A stretch of 64,000 bases of DNA from Bin80 sp965116685 (GCA_965116685.1 OZ220707.1:1426001-1490000), one strand, 5' to 3'; positions 18,311 to 28,480 are shown, counted from the stretch's first letter. Notes: generated by a model not told the origin, from the letters alone. Made by a program: numbers and translations.

Positions 18311-18331
18311 TCAATAGAGATGCGATGTGAC
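18219..18331. repeat. 38-bp perfect direct repeat at the 3' end of a TonB receptor gene
   Basis: The sequence at 18219-18256 recurs exactly at 18294-18331, a 75-bp step. The second copy carries the last codons and stop of the receptor gene (VTSHLY, stop at 18311). The first copy is an extra tail downstream of it. This is a small tandem duplication. Confidence 0.9.
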
Positions 18332-21148
18332 TCGCAAATACAGACCCATTCCGTTCGGATCAATTGGTGAGCTGCGGGGGGCAAGATTTCCCTGTCGGAG
18401 ACTTTCCTGAATGTGTGCTTTGCGAACGACATCAAATAAGTTATTGACCCCAAAGGTGATCGTCCAGGAATCATGGGGAGCATATCCGATCTCGGCATCA
18501 AGAATCCAGGAGCTCGGAAATTCCTCTAGAACCTCCATCCCGTCTGCGCGGCATGTAGAACTGCCGTAACGACACTGCTGCCAACTATCAAACCAGTTTA
18601 CACGCAGCAGTCCAGACCACTGGTTCGCTACCTGTCGATAGGTCACCACAATGCGGTGTCTTGGATTCAGGCGCTCAAGCTCAATCCGTCGCTGTCGAGT
18701 AAGTAAGCCAAGTGTCAGGGGGGCCTCAAGGGTCTCGCCCAGAAAACTGGTGATCTGCCTTGGGGGTGTAAAATGAGTAAGCGTCGTAGCCGTCCAGTTC
18801 CATGCAATGCTCCCAAAAGAAGCATGCGTGCGACTCCACTCATGATCCCCTGCCAATAAAACATCCAACCCATTGGTGCTCGTACTGAAATCGTTCGAAT
18901 AAAATCGGACTTCCCGGATGTTGGTAATCCCCCCTAACAGATTCTTCGAATCTATAATCCGCACGACCTCGTCCGTGATGGGAATATTGCCCGTAAGTGA
19001 AAGTCGATCCTCTAATTTGATATTGAAAAAGTCAGCAGTCAACGTGAGGTCTTTTCGAAGTTCGATAATCAATCCTGACGATATACTGCGTGCAAGTTCG
19101 GGCGTCAGGAGTTCACCTCCCAGTGCCTGCGCGATTGGATGCGTTGACGGTAAGAGGCCCACCTCAATGAGTCCTTTTTCTTTGGAAAACCCAGTCGTTC
19201 GGAAAACATTCAGATTCGCTTGTCCGGGGGTCGGTGCGCGGAATCCCGTACTTGCCGCCGCACGTAACGAAATTCGATCTGTTGCCCGATAAAGAACCGC
19301 TGCCTTCCCATTGAGCGTTCCTCCAAAATCAGTGGTATAATTTTCGTATCGCACTGCAACGTTGCCTAAGAGCCGCTGGGTAAAATCTGCCTCGGCATCA
19401 ACATAAACGGCAAAGTTCGGGCGTACCCATCGACCTGCAAAGACCGGGTTCAGGCCCTGATACCCGTTCGCTCCAACACTGAACCCTTGATCTGCATAGG
19501 GACCCACTTGCCAGGAAAATGGATCTCCAGCCCGGCTCTCAAAAATTTCCGTGCGCCAGGTTGCCCCCCAGGCCAGATTAATCGGAGAGGAAAGTTGCCG
19601 AATCGCCAAAGGAATTGAGAAAGCTGCAGACACTTCTGCTTCCTGCTGAAAATATGAACGGGGCTTAAATGAATTCGGCGTGTCCGGGCCAAAAGAAGCA
19701 TTGATTGAATTATACAGGAAATAATTAATGAGACTCCGAGCACCGCTTACACTGACATCCCAATTCAGCCCGTCCTGTTGACCTCCACGTAAACCTGCCG
19801 TGAGACTAAGATCAAACACATCTCCTCCGAACCGGGGCGTGAATCCGCCCGGAAACATCTCGTTGAATAAATAACACTCATCCTGGGATTCTGCAATAAA
19901 CGCCTGGACTTCCTGATTTGAAGCATTCAGTCCCGGTAATCTGTCATTATTTTTGCAGTCGGGGCCCTGATCCGGTTTCAGGTCGATAACTGCGCGTTCC
20001 TCACCAAAACGAAACACACTGCTGCGAGCGGTTTCCGTACCGGGTGCACGAAAAAAGAAGCCGTATTCCTCAGTTCTGCGTCCGCCGCCGCCAAAGGCAT
20101 AGGCTCGAATCCTGGGGGTTAAATCCAGCCCCGAGTTAAAGAACCCGATAATACTATGGCTTACGTCAGGACTTCCCCAAATCTGGGCAGGATTTTTTAC
20201 GGGGTAACCTCGCTCGGTCAGTTTTCTTGCATCTTCGCGCTGGACACTCCGAACGGTCGACTGCACATCCCTGTACTCAACACTGAGATTCAAAAACCCG
20301 TTCCTGGGTAAAGGAAATCCCGCATTCGTTGCCAGATGGATATAGCGTCCGTCTCCTCTCGAATACTGCCCCGTCCGTAAAAGGGAGCGTACCCCCTGTT
20401 GGTCTTCTCGCAATTGCAGGTTGAACACACCAGCTACCGCATCCGCACCGTACTGGGCCGTCGCACCATCGCGAAGAATCTCCAATTGACGCAAGGCAAT
20501 CGTCGGAATCATATTGAGATCCGGTCCCTGCGCTCCCTTATTCAACGAGCTTCCAGAAAGTGCAATGGAGGCGGATCGATGACGTCGCTTGCCATTTACC
20601 AATACAATCACATTATCGGTGGGGAGGCCACGCATCGTAGCTGGACGCACAATGGCAGCTTCATCACCCGTATAGCTCTGAAGATTATACGATGGGATCT
20701 GCGAGCGCAGGATCTGGTCTACGTCTGTCGTCGCCAATGATTGCAGATCCGAAACTCCCAGTACATCAACCGGAACTGCAGAATCTTTCAATAGCCTAGG
20801 CTGGCGTCGCGAGCCCACAATGACAACTTCATCCAAACCGAAGATCGCCGGCATCAGGATGACATTGAAATCTTCTGTATCTGAATACAGAACCAGTTCC
20901 TGCGTTTGATATCCGATGAATCGGAATACAAGCGTCGCATCGGAAATCGGAACCTGAAGCGTATAGCTTCCATCAAGGGCTGTTGTGGTTCCGAGTGTGG
21001 TCCCACGAACCGCAATGGTCACTCCGGGCAGAGGGGTAGCGGTCTCCCCATCAGTAACCGTACCTCGAATGGTTACCTGTGCGCTTGCAACAGATGCCGT
21101 ACAAAGAAATGCGAATGGCAAAATGATAAAATACCTTGCCGTTTTCAT
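18311..21148 (-). CDS. TonB-dependent outer-membrane receptor
   Basis: 945 residues. A signal peptide (cut near ASA/QVT) precedes a carboxypeptidase-regulatory-like domain (VRGTVTDGETATPLPGV, about 26-110), a plug domain (about 125-240; EILRDGATAQYGADAVAGV is the typical plug end) and a beta-barrel ending in an aromatic residue (VTSHLY). It imports a substrate across the outer membrane using TonB-ExbBD energy. The substrate is unknown: no SusD partner is adjacent, and the plug resembles the iron-complex type more than SusC. The ATG at 21148 is the only good start before the signal peptide. It is probably monocistronic, with a truncated DUF4249 gene upstream on the same strand. Confidence 0.9.
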   Translation of the reverse strand: MKTARYFIILPFAFLCTASVASAQVTIRGTVTDGETATPLPGVTIAVRGTTLGTTTALDGSYTLQVPISDATLVFRFIGYQTQELVLYSDTEDFNVILMPAIFGLDEVVIVGSRRQPRLLKDSAVPVDVLGVSDLQSLATTDVDQILRSQIPSYNLQSYTGDEAAIVRPATMRGLPTDNVIVLVNGKRRHRSASIALSGSSLNKGAQGPDLNMIPTIALRQLEILRDGATAQYGADAVAGVFNLQLREDQQGVRSLLRTGQYSRGDGRYIHLATNAGFPLPRNGFLNLSVEYRDVQSTVRSVQREDARKLTERGYPVKNPAQIWGSPDVSHSIIGFFNSGLDLTPRIRAYAFGGGGRRTEEYGFFFRAPGTETARSSVFRFGEERAVIDLKPDQGPDCKNNDRLPGLNASNQEVQAFIAESQDECYLFNEMFPGGFTPRFGGDVFDLSLTAGLRGGQQDGLNWDVSVSGARSLINYFLYNSINASFGPDTPNSFKPRSYFQQEAEVSAAFSIPLAIRQLSSPINLAWGATWRTEIFESRAGDPFSWQVGPYADQGFSVGANGYQGLNPVFAGRWVRPNFAVYVDAEADFTQRLLGNVAVRYENYTTDFGGTLNGKAAVLYRATDRISLRAAASTGFRAPTPGQANLNVFRTTGFSKEKGLIEVGLLPSTHPIAQALGGELLTPELARSISSGLIIELRKDLTLTADFFNIKLEDRLSLTGNIPITDEVVRIIDSKNLLGGITNIREVRFYSNDFSTSTNGLDVLLAGDHEWSRTHASFGSIAWNWTATTLTHFTPPRQITSFLGETLEAPLTLGLLTRQRRIELERLNPRHRIVVTYRQVANQWSGLLRVNWFDSWQQCRYGSSTCRADGMEVLEEFPSSWILDAEIGYAPHDSWTITFGVNNLFDVVRKAHIQESLRQGNLAPRSSPIDPNGMGLYLRVTSHLY

Positions 21149-21348
21149 GATGTCTTTTCGTCAAGTGCCGATTCAGTATTCCCTTGGCGAGATTAATACT
21201 ATCTGTTCTGCGGGTTTTGTCCACGCCCAGATATTGGTTGGAAAGGGGCCTGACCTGAGGTTCCAAGATAACGATTTACGGGTTCATGATAGTGCTTGAG
21301 CCTGTCAACCAAGGCTCTCAACTGTGAATCGTTGGGGCTAAGCTTGAC

Positions 21349-21390
21349 CCAAGTTCGCCATTTCGTAGTGTTATGAAATGGCGAACTTGG
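21349..21390. repeat. Perfect 16-bp-stem hairpin
   Basis: CCAAGTTCGCCATTTC (21349-21364) and GAAATGGCGAACTTGG (21375-21390) are exact complements around a 10-nt loop. There is no T-run on either side, so a standard Rho-independent terminator is not supported. The first 11 bases equal the bases immediately 5' of the group II intron at 11542-11552. Confidence 0.75.
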
Positions 21391-21467
21391 ACTGAGTAAT
21401 GCAGACTCAGCAATTAAGCCTTGGAAGTGCTTACTCTGTTGGAGATGGAGGATAGAATGGAATAAGC

Positions 21468-22172
21468 TTAAGAGCAGACCGTACTCTCGCCCCACGTATT
21501 TCCTTCACGATCAATTCGGTATGCATGGTTGGTGTATCCTGCAAAGATACCCAGCCCCCCTGTTACGTTAGAAAAAATCTCAACAGGATTTGAGAATATT
21601 GGATCGGGCTTGAAGAGATACAGGTCTTGGATGAGCACTGTGCGGTCAAATTGTATCCACTCTTCACTCATTCCCGAGACCACCATCATAAAATGCGGCT
21701 CGGTCGAGATGCTGTCAGGAGCAGAGGCAAAGATGATCTCTATTTCCCGCTCAGCATTTTCAAACAGTCTATCTGAGAATACCGCAGCATAAAAGTCTTG
21801 TGAGGCACTGGATGTAGGATCAATTGGTTCATCTAACTCATCCGAGCTGTAAAACAAAGCAGGATCCGAACTGTGATAATACAGAAGTTCATATACCGGC
21901 TTATTTATCGAACTATCCTTGGCTCCTTGTGCGGGGGTATCGTTGCAGTTGTTATTCAACTGGAAGAGAGTCACTTGATAGTACGATTTTCCAAGAAGAT
22001 CCTGTACCTTGAATCGCATGCGAAACCCGGCATTGTCACCTGTTTCAATATTCAAAGACTCAATACTCACGAACTCTGAGCTCAGCGGAGGAGCCTGGGA
22101 GACAGCTTGAGCAGTACTCAATTCGGGATGCTCTACTTTTATGGAATAATTCTCTCCGACCTTAGCAGGCAT
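21468..22172 (-). pseudogene. DUF4249 lipoprotein gene, 5'-truncated
   Basis: 234 codons matching the C-terminal two thirds of a DUF4249 protein. The end VTGGLGIFAGYTN parallels VIGGLGVFAGYTN in the intact DUF4249 at 27.3-28.2 kb. The N-terminal third, including signal peptide and lipobox, is missing. An in-frame TAA lies 12 nt before the ATG, in sequence belonging to the IS target rather than to the IS. The gene was therefore already truncated when the ISL3 element landed 8 bp upstream. DUF4249 proteins are surface lipoproteins that partner a TonB receptor. Confidence 0.75.
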
Positions 22173-22187
22173 TCCCTTTAATTAACC

Positions 22188-23589
22188 GGCTCTTCGCTTT
22201 TACGTGTGGGTAGTATGATTTTGGAAGCCTACTGGATACAAATCCAGTCCGCCGAGATAGAAGTAGATTGCATTGGTAAACCGCTGTTTGTTTCGGAATC
22301 CACGAGCACGAATTTTGACGGATTTGATGCGACTGTTGATGCTCTCGGCGGGGCCATTGCTGACCTTTAAGACCACTGCATTGATAATCCCCCACAAATG
22401 ATTCTTGATGGTTTTCGCCGCTTTTTTCATCGGTTCCAGTTGGCAACGCATGGCCCAGGACAGCCATCGTTTCCATCCTTTGAGTGCCCATGTGGGATGG
22501 ACATAATGCCATAACTTCTGGGACAATTCCTTGATGGCCCACGCACGAGCTGTTTTCAGCGAACTGGTCTTTAACTGGTTGAATCGTTTCTTTTGCCGCG
22601 TCGACATATTCTTCGGATTGGTCAGCCAATCATACTTGGTTCCAGTGAGATCGTAGATTTCTTCTTTCCGCAATTCCCGGTTCTCCTGCCGACGGACTTT
22701 ATCCACGGCATCTCCAATGTATTTGGCCACATGAAAACGATCAAATGCAATCTTTTTATCCGCGCCGGGAACCCACAATTTCGTGGCACTGATATACGCG
22801 GGCCACATATCCATACTGACGCTTTCAATGGCGTCCAACTGCTCCGCAGAACGTCCACCATAATACCCGTTCAAACTGGCCATTGTCCGACCCTCCCCGA
22901 CATACAGCACGGTGGCCGTGTCTGGATTGGACACCACAGTAATGTAATTGTGCCCTTTCTTATAAGAGGTCTCATCGACACAGATATGGGCAATGGGTTC
23001 GTCTTTTCTGCGGTCCAGTCCCCGATTTACCGCACGCTCCATAATGTTGGCAATCATCGTCCAACTGACTCCCATCCTGGAGGCCACCGTTGAAATACTG
23101 GTGGTATCCAGCAACCAGTGAATGACCTTCGCTTCAAATGCCGTCGTAAAACGCACGCGCTCATCCGCCCAGGGCACCGAAACCGTCTTGATTCCATGCT
23201 CCGAACACTCCACCCGAGGAACTTTCGCAACCACACTCGTCTGATACTCGCAGATATCCGTATGACGCCATTTCCGAAGACGATGGTCGTAGCCAGGACA
23301 AACTTTGTTACATTCAGGACAGCGAAGTACCGAACCCTCCGAACAAATCACATGGATCTCAGCCAGCTGCGTTGCATCATCTTGCTTGATCTCCGAGACT
23401 TCCCACGGAGACTGAATCCCTAACAATCGATTGATATCTTGAATACGTACACTCATGGTGAATGAAATATTTGATTTGAACTCCAAAAACAGACCCAAAA
23501 TAAATAAAGAAATCCATTCCGAATCTATTCAATCGCATCGTGGTTCATCTCAGTTCTGACTCCGAACCCACTTAAAAAGGGGAAGCCCC
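22188..23589 (-). mobile_element. ISL3-family insertion sequence, copy 1
   Basis: 1,402 bp with the same length and same encoded protein as the copy at 29205-30606. Ends are GGCTCTTCGCTTTTACG (right end, at 22188) and GGGGCTTCCCCTTTTTAAG (left end, at 23589 on the minus strand). The 8-bp target duplication AATTAACC is perfect (22180-22187 and 23590-23597). The insertion lies between the truncated DUF4249 gene and a plus-strand lipoprotein gene, only 21 bp from the latter's ATG. Confidence 0.95.
22200..23456 (-). CDS. ISL3-family transposase (copy 1)
   Basis: 418 residues from ATG 23456 (MSVRIQDINRLLG); the frame is open 14 codons further to a TTG. An N-terminal zinc-binding block (LRCPECNKVCPGY) is followed by a helix-turn-helix region and the DDE core (ICVDETSYKKGHNYITVV, then VSMDMWPAYI). 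The ISL3 C-terminal block NGPAESINSRIKSVK and the FYLGGLDLYP end are also present. The frame is intact and the element is flanked by perfect target duplications, so it may be active. Confidence 0.95.
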   Translation of the reverse strand: MSVRIQDINRLLGIQSPWEVSEIKQDDATQLAEIHVICSEGSVLRCPECNKVCPGYDHRLRKWRHTDICEYQTSVVAKVPRVECSEHGIKTVSVPWADERVRFTTAFEAKVIHWLLDTTSISTVASRMGVSWTMIANIMERAVNRGLDRRKDEPIAHICVDETSYKKGHNYITVVSNPDTATVLYVGEGRTMASLNGYYGGRSAEQLDAIESVSMDMWPAYISATKLWVPGADKKIAFDRFHVAKYIGDAVDKVRRQENRELRKEEIYDLTGTKYDWLTNPKNMSTRQKKRFNQLKTSSLKTARAWAIKELSQKLWHYVHPTWALKGWKRWLSWAMRCQLEPMKKAAKTIKNHLWGIINAVVLKVSNGPAESINSRIKSVKIRARGFRNKQRFTNAIYFYLGGLDLYPVGFQNHTTHT

Positions 23590-23610
23590 AATTAACCAAA
23601 CCAGAGACCG

Positions 23611-24675
23611 ATGAAAAACATCAAACTTCCAGTTCTATCAGCAATCCTACTTTGCTCAGTTGTGCATTTTGGTTGCGATACCGGTTCCGACTTGTTTCTC
23701 GAGAAAGAAGAGAATGAAGAAATGGAATACGAGTATGTGGAAGTGGATTTAGCATTAATGGCCAAACTAGGCCAGATGACCGATACGGATGCTGTTGGAG
23801 GAGAACCTTAAATAGAGTTTTTCGATGATCAAGAACCGATCAAGCGATTTTGGTCCTACGAGGATTATTACATCTCCGCCGATTTGATCTTTGAAAAATC
23901 TCGCTTAACCGGTGAGCCTATCCTAATCCATCAGTCTCTCCAGCGATATCTTGAGTACAAACAACTCATTCCGCCCGAGGAGTTGGCACTGGTGAATTAT
24001 GAAGGGCGCCTTATTATTGGAGATACTCTCTACACTCTTGCGGGCACTTCTTATATGAAGCAATATGTAGATGACCCGGTTGCTGGAGTAATTGATCTTT
24101 CCGTTTTTGATCCTTCCCGGGAAATGAAAGACTATCTCTCGAGACTTTTAGAGGATCAAGGAGTATCGCGATTGACCGATGCGTTGATTTCACACAAATC
24201 TGCAAATCCCTCTTGTGGCAAGCCCAGTGATTTTGGATTCGCTGGTGGAACTAATCCTGCACGATCCGTCAGGTACACTGATATGTGTGCTTGGGATTTT
24301 AACTATCCGAGTATAAAAGCAAATCCGGGTGATACTGAGTTCACCTCCAATTCTCCAGGAGCTGTCGTGATGTGGAACACATCTTACACAACATGGACAA
24401 GAGCTCGGCGAGGAATTGCGAATACCCGGTTCTTCAAATACAGAAATTCCAATGGTGGGTACTTCTTAGACTATGTGAGTAGCGCCGATCTACCCGCGGG
24501 ACAAACCGTGTCAGTAAGTGTAACAGTAATTACCTCGAGGGGTCGGAGTAGTGGACATGGCACATTATCAACATGGGCTAGCAAAAGGAGAATGAGGGGA
24601 AGGGGTACTAGAAGTACACATTCTGCCTCTTTGGGCGGAGTTTCTGGATTACCAACTTACCAGACGGTAGACTAG
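23611..24675 (+). pseudogene. Lipoprotein gene interrupted by an in-frame TAA
   Basis: The first 66 codons encode a lipoprotein signal peptide with lipobox near FGC (Cys 22) and an acidic linker, then stop at 23809-23811. The same frame continues without another stop from 23812 to 24675 (IEFFDDQEPIKRFWSYEDYY...), giving a 354-residue product if the TAA is read as sense. The C-terminal half has Cys pairs and an Arg/Gly-rich tail. I do not recognise a family. The stop probably arose by one substitution. The gene begins 13 bp after the ISL3 target duplication, so its native promoter region has been displaced. Confidence 0.75.
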
Positions 24676-24808
24676 TTATTACTAACAGCATCTGCATAGG
24701 CCTTTGGGGCAAGACAGTAACTGTTCCTGTAGGGATTTTTAGAGATCCCCTCGTGCCGGGCTATTACCGGAAACCCAGTTTGATCTGCCAAGGTGTAGTA
24801 ATCCGAGT

Positions 24809-27295
24809 ATGTTTATGTTCAGATGTTTCTCAGCCGTAGTCTATTGTATCCTTCTGGTTTGCTGGTCTCAGGAAACCAATGCCAACCATTTGCTGATCAA
24901 AGCAACTGCGAGCGAGATATTGATTGACCAGCAACTTGAACAGAATAACGAACAAGACAGATATGTAATTAGTGGATTTGTGGTAGATGTCGAGAGTACT
25001 GAAAGTTTAGTCGGAGCAACCGTTCATGCGCCAGATATAGGCATTGGGACAACGACCAACCGCTATGGGTTTTTTAGTCTCTCAGTTCCTGCGGATTCCG
25101 TGCGTCTTGTCGTCTCCCATGTTGGCTACCTCCCCCTTACGCTGAACCAGACACTGACAGAAGACCTTCGGTTGAACATTGAATTAAACCCTGAGTCCAC
25201 CAGGCTTGGTGAGGTGGAAGTCATTGCAGTCGGGGAATCATCAGTGGAAGCCGTTCAGATGAGTCAAATCAAATTGCACGTCGGAACCATTCGGGCACTC
25301 CCTGTTTTGGCAGGAGAGACAGACGTTTTTAAGACGCTTCAGTTACTCCCTGGGGTCCAGTCGGGCCGAGAAGGGACTTCAGGCTTGTATGTTCGTGGAG
25401 GCAGTCCTGACCAGAATTTGGTCTTGCTGGACGGAGTCACGGTGTACAATCCCAGTCACCTGTATGGTTTTCTCAGTGTATTCAACAGTGATGCGATTAA
25501 GGATGTGACGTTGATCAAGGGGGGAATCCCAGCCCGTTACGGAGGCCGTTTATCTTCGGTGGTTGATTTGACCATGGAAGAGGGGAATATGAAAGAGTTT
25601 GAAGGAACGGCATCCGTGGGAATTGTCGCTTCAAGTTTCACCTTTCAGGGACCGATCAAAAAGGATAGAGCTTCATTTATTGTCGCCGCAAGGCGAACCT
25701 ATCTGGATTTATTGGTGTACCCTTTCCTTCCTGAAAATCAGAAAGCCGGGTATTACTTTTATGATACTAGTGCAAAGATCAACTACATCACTTCTAGCAA
25801 AGATCGAGTCTATCTGAGTTTTTATGCTGGACATGATCGTGGTTATCGGCGAGAGGGTCGCAATCAAGAGTTCGGCAACGAACAACGTCGTAAGCGTGAA
25901 AATTTTGGATGGCGTAACCTGACAGCTACCGCGCGTTGGAATCGAGTATGGGGGGCGCAATTCTTTTCCAACGCATTGCTGGGATATACACGCTATCGGA
26001 CCGGAATACGAAATCAAGAAGAGGTCAGGCAACTTGATGATGGCTCTGACATACTGCATTTCTATCGTACTAGGTATGTGTCTGGAATTACTGATATTAT
26101 CGGTCAGATGGATTTTGATTGGATACCGAACCCCGCCCATTACATAAGATTCGGCGCGGGAGGCACTGTACATACATACAACACAGGGGTGCTTTCAGAG
26201 CGGGAGTTCGGTGTTGATATTACTCCAGTAGATACGGTGTATCATCCAGATCATCGGATCAGAGCGATTCAGGTACATACTTACGTTGAAGATGAAGTCA
26301 AGCTATTCTCAAGTTTATCCGTGAATGCTGGAGTTCGAGCTTCAGGTTTTTTCGTCAAAGACCGGAAATATTACTCTCTTCAGCCCAGATTCAATGTTCG
26401 GTGGAAATTCGCGGCAAATTTGGCCCTCAAGACATCGTTTGCCGTACTGAAACAGAATTCACATTTGTTGCCCGTTGCGAATGGCCTGTCCCTTCCCTTG
26501 GATTTGTGGGTTCCTGCAACGGATCAAGTATACCCCCAGAATGCGACTCAAGTGGCCTCTGGCTTTGCATGGAATTCTCCCGGAAAAACATACGAAGTTA
26601 CGGTTGAAAGCTTCTACAAATGGATGAATTCCCAGATTGAGTATACAGAAGGTGCTCGAATTTACAATTTATCAGGAGACTCCTGGCAGGATCAGATTGA
26701 GAGTGGAAAAGGCTGGTCGTATGGGGGAGAACTGTTTGTTCGAAAGAGTACTGGACGGGTCACGGGATGGATCGGATATAGTTTGACGAAGGCACGCCGA
26801 AAATTCCCCGCCCTCAACGGTGGGCGAACCTTTCCTTCCCGGTTTGACCGCTTGCATGATGTGTCGACGGTCGCCATCTGGCATTTAAGCCAGTCCATTG
26901 AGCTGTCCGCCGTCTGGGTCTATGGAACTGGCCAAGCGGTCTGGCTACCCGTTGGTCATTTCTATGGATTTCGGCATGATCCAGTTGGAGCAGTGAAGCC
27001 TCTTACGCAAGACCATTCACGTTTATTACGGGTGTATGGTGATCGAAATTCGGTTCGAATGCGAGCTTATCATCGCCTTGATTTATCCATGAAAATGAAC
27101 CGAATTCTACGGTGGGCCCATCGCACGTTCTCGTTTGGAGTCTATAATGCATACAGCAGACAGAATCCTTTCCTTTTGCAAACGAAGAAAGTACGCGAAC
27201 GCGATGAAGTGGGAGATGACTTGAATTATCTGGTATTTGAGCAAGTCAGCGCGTTCCCGGTCATCCCTTTCGTAAACTACAGACTTGAATTTTAA
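24809..27295 (+). CDS. TonB-dependent receptor paired with DUF4249 lipoprotein
   Basis: 828 residues. After a signal peptide there is a carboxypeptidase-regulatory-like domain (ISGFVVDVESTESLVGATV, about 51-130), then a plug with LQLLPGVQSG, GLYVRGGSPDQNLVLLDGV and a PARYGGRLSSVVD end (about 170-265), then a long barrel. This is the receptor type commonly found directly upstream of DUF4249 genes. Here the next gene starts 10 bp after its stop, in the same operon. The substrate is unknown. Two ATGs (24809 and 24815) are possible starts. Confidence 0.9.
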   Translation: MFMFRCFSAVVYCILLVCWSQETNANHLLIKATASEILIDQQLEQNNEQDRYVISGFVVDVESTESLVGATVHAPDIGIGTTTNRYGFFSLSVPADSVRLVVSHVGYLPLTLNQTLTEDLRLNIELNPESTRLGEVEVIAVGESSVEAVQMSQIKLHVGTIRALPVLAGETDVFKTLQLLPGVQSGREGTSGLYVRGGSPDQNLVLLDGVTVYNPSHLYGFLSVFNSDAIKDVTLIKGGIPARYGGRLSSVVDLTMEEGNMKEFEGTASVGIVASSFTFQGPIKKDRASFIVAARRTYLDLLVYPFLPENQKAGYYFYDTSAKINYITSSKDRVYLSFYAGHDRGYRREGRNQEFGNEQRRKRENFGWRNLTATARWNRVWGAQFFSNALLGYTRYRTGIRNQEEVRQLDDGSDILHFYRTRYVSGITDIIGQMDFDWIPNPAHYIRFGAGGTVHTYNTGVLSEREFGVDITPVDTVYHPDHRIRAIQVHTYVEDEVKLFSSLSVNAGVRASGFFVKDRKYYSLQPRFNVRWKFAANLALKTSFAVLKQNSHLLPVANGLSLPLDLWVPATDQVYPQNATQVASGFAWNSPGKTYEVTVESFYKWMNSQIEYTEGARIYNLSGDSWQDQIESGKGWSYGGELFVRKSTGRVTGWIGYSLTKARRKFPALNGGRTFPSRFDRLHDVSTVAIWHLSQSIELSAVWVYGTGQAVWLPVGHFYGFRHDPVGAVKPLTQDHSRLLRVYGDRNSVRMRAYHRLDLSMKMNRILRWAHRTFSFGVYNAYSRQNPFLLQTKKVRERDEVGDDLNYLVFEQVSAFPVIPFVNYRLEF

Positions 27296-27305
27296 GAATT
27301 CATTG

Positions 27306-28244
27306 ATGAAATCTCCATTGCCTCTGCTGATTCTGCTTTATTTGGGTTGCGAGACGGTCGTTGAAGTGTCCCCCCCTGAATACGACTCAGAGCCGGTAGC
27401 TACAAGTTTCTTTTCCCCAGACAGTACATGGTCCGTCACAATGCATAGAAGTCTGGGCTCCGCCGTAAAGCAAGATGCAACACGCGAATACATTTCAGAT
27501 GCATCAGTGAGGATCATGGATGGTTCCAGTACGGTTGATATCTTGAGTCACCAGGGAAATGGAAGATATGTATCTAGTACTGGTGAATTACCTTCGTACG
27601 GAATCCAGTATACACTTCAAGTAGATTTTCCAAGCAAAGCCAGTATTCAAGCCACTTCTGCAGCTCCTTCTCCGGTCGTAATATCCGATTATTCAATTGA
27701 ATATCTCGCACCTGAATTCGATATAGTTCCCGTAAGCAGATATCAACTCAGAATCGTTTTTTCAGACATGCCGGGTATAAATTATTATAGAATAGGGGTT
27801 TACCGTCGTGAGCGGAACGGGTACAGATCTGGTGATACAGACCCTGATAGTGCATATAGAAGAATATCGTTTGATGGCTTAACTCCTGGATGGTCCTGCG
27901 GCTATTTCACCGATGTTGTTGATCCGATTGAAGGAGGAGGGGGTAGTGGTCTATTATGTGAAGAATTTGTTGTGACAGACAGACTATTTGATGGGAAGAA
28001 TTACTCGTGGAGTGGGACCACCCTTAACGTGCCAGACGAGATCGGAAGAAAAGAATTACAGCTCGTTATCTCGTCTCTCAGCGAAGATTACTACAAGTAT
28101 CTTCACTCATTGGAACGCAATGTCTTCCACGATCCATTGACAGAAGAGCCATTTCCAGTGTACTCCAATGTGATCGGAGGTTTGGGTGTTTTTGCAGGAT
28201 ACACAAACACGAATCTTATTCTACCCATGCCCAGCGAAAATTGA
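27306..28244 (+). CDS. DUF4249 family lipoprotein
   Basis: 312 residues from ATG 27306 (MKSPLPLLILLYLGCE): a lipoprotein signal with lipobox LYLGC, Cys 15. An upstream in-frame TTG at 27285 would overlap the receptor gene and is less likely. DUF4249 proteins have an Ig-like N-terminal part and a C-terminal part ending in a GGLGVFAGY motif, visible here near the end. It presumably sits on the receptor barrel as a surface partner. It is co-transcribed with the TonB receptor. Confidence 0.85.
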   Translation: MKSPLPLLILLYLGCETVVEVSPPEYDSEPVATSFFSPDSTWSVTMHRSLGSAVKQDATREYISDASVRIMDGSSTVDILSHQGNGRYVSSTGELPSYGIQYTLQVDFPSKASIQATSAAPSPVVISDYSIEYLAPEFDIVPVSRYQLRIVFSDMPGINYYRIGVYRRERNGYRSGDTDPDSAYRRISFDGLTPGWSCGYFTDVVDPIEGGGGSGLLCEEFVVTDRLFDGKNYSWSGTTLNVPDEIGRKELQLVISSLSEDYYKYLHSLERNVFHDPLTEEPFPVYSNVIGGLGVFAGYTNTNLILPMPSEN

Positions 28245-28322
28245 AGTCTATCAGGATTTTTGTTGAATAATCACACCAAACCCTGTGGTGGCGGCTGGTG
28301 AATCCAGTGGGGCAGCGGGCTA

Positions 28323-28362
28323 GTCCTACCTGTTGTACGTATTTGTCTCTTAACATAATTGA
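28323..28362. repeat. Diverged copy of the IS end seen at about 1000-1033
   Basis: CCTACCTGTT is followed at the same spacing by a TTAACATAATTGATT stretch. In the 1-kb copy it is CCTACCTGTT then TTGACATAATTTATT. It is a single end with no partner nearby, so probably a solo relic in the spacer between the DUF4249 gene and the LRR gene. Confidence 0.4.
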
Positions 28363-28480
28363 TTCTGCTTAGAATTCAGGCACTTCCCCATTTTTAGTGG
28401 AAAGATCCATTTCGGATTCCATCTGAAAGCACGAACAACTCAAAAATATGGTGGTAAGGGATTCACAGGTTCCTAAGCGT

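Noticed and set aside
17998..18501. 167-codon minus-strand frame
   Set aside because: It overlaps the TonB receptor gene out of frame, contains the 38-bp direct repeat twice, and resembles no known protein.
21349..21390. Perfect hairpin considered as a terminator
   Set aside because: No T-run follows on either strand, and it is too far (about 40 bp or more) from gene ends in a neutral position.
23809..23811. In-frame TAA considered as programmed recoding
   Set aside because: TAA is not a known recoding signal for selenocysteine or pyrrolysine, and no stimulatory structure is evident. A nonsense mutation is simpler.
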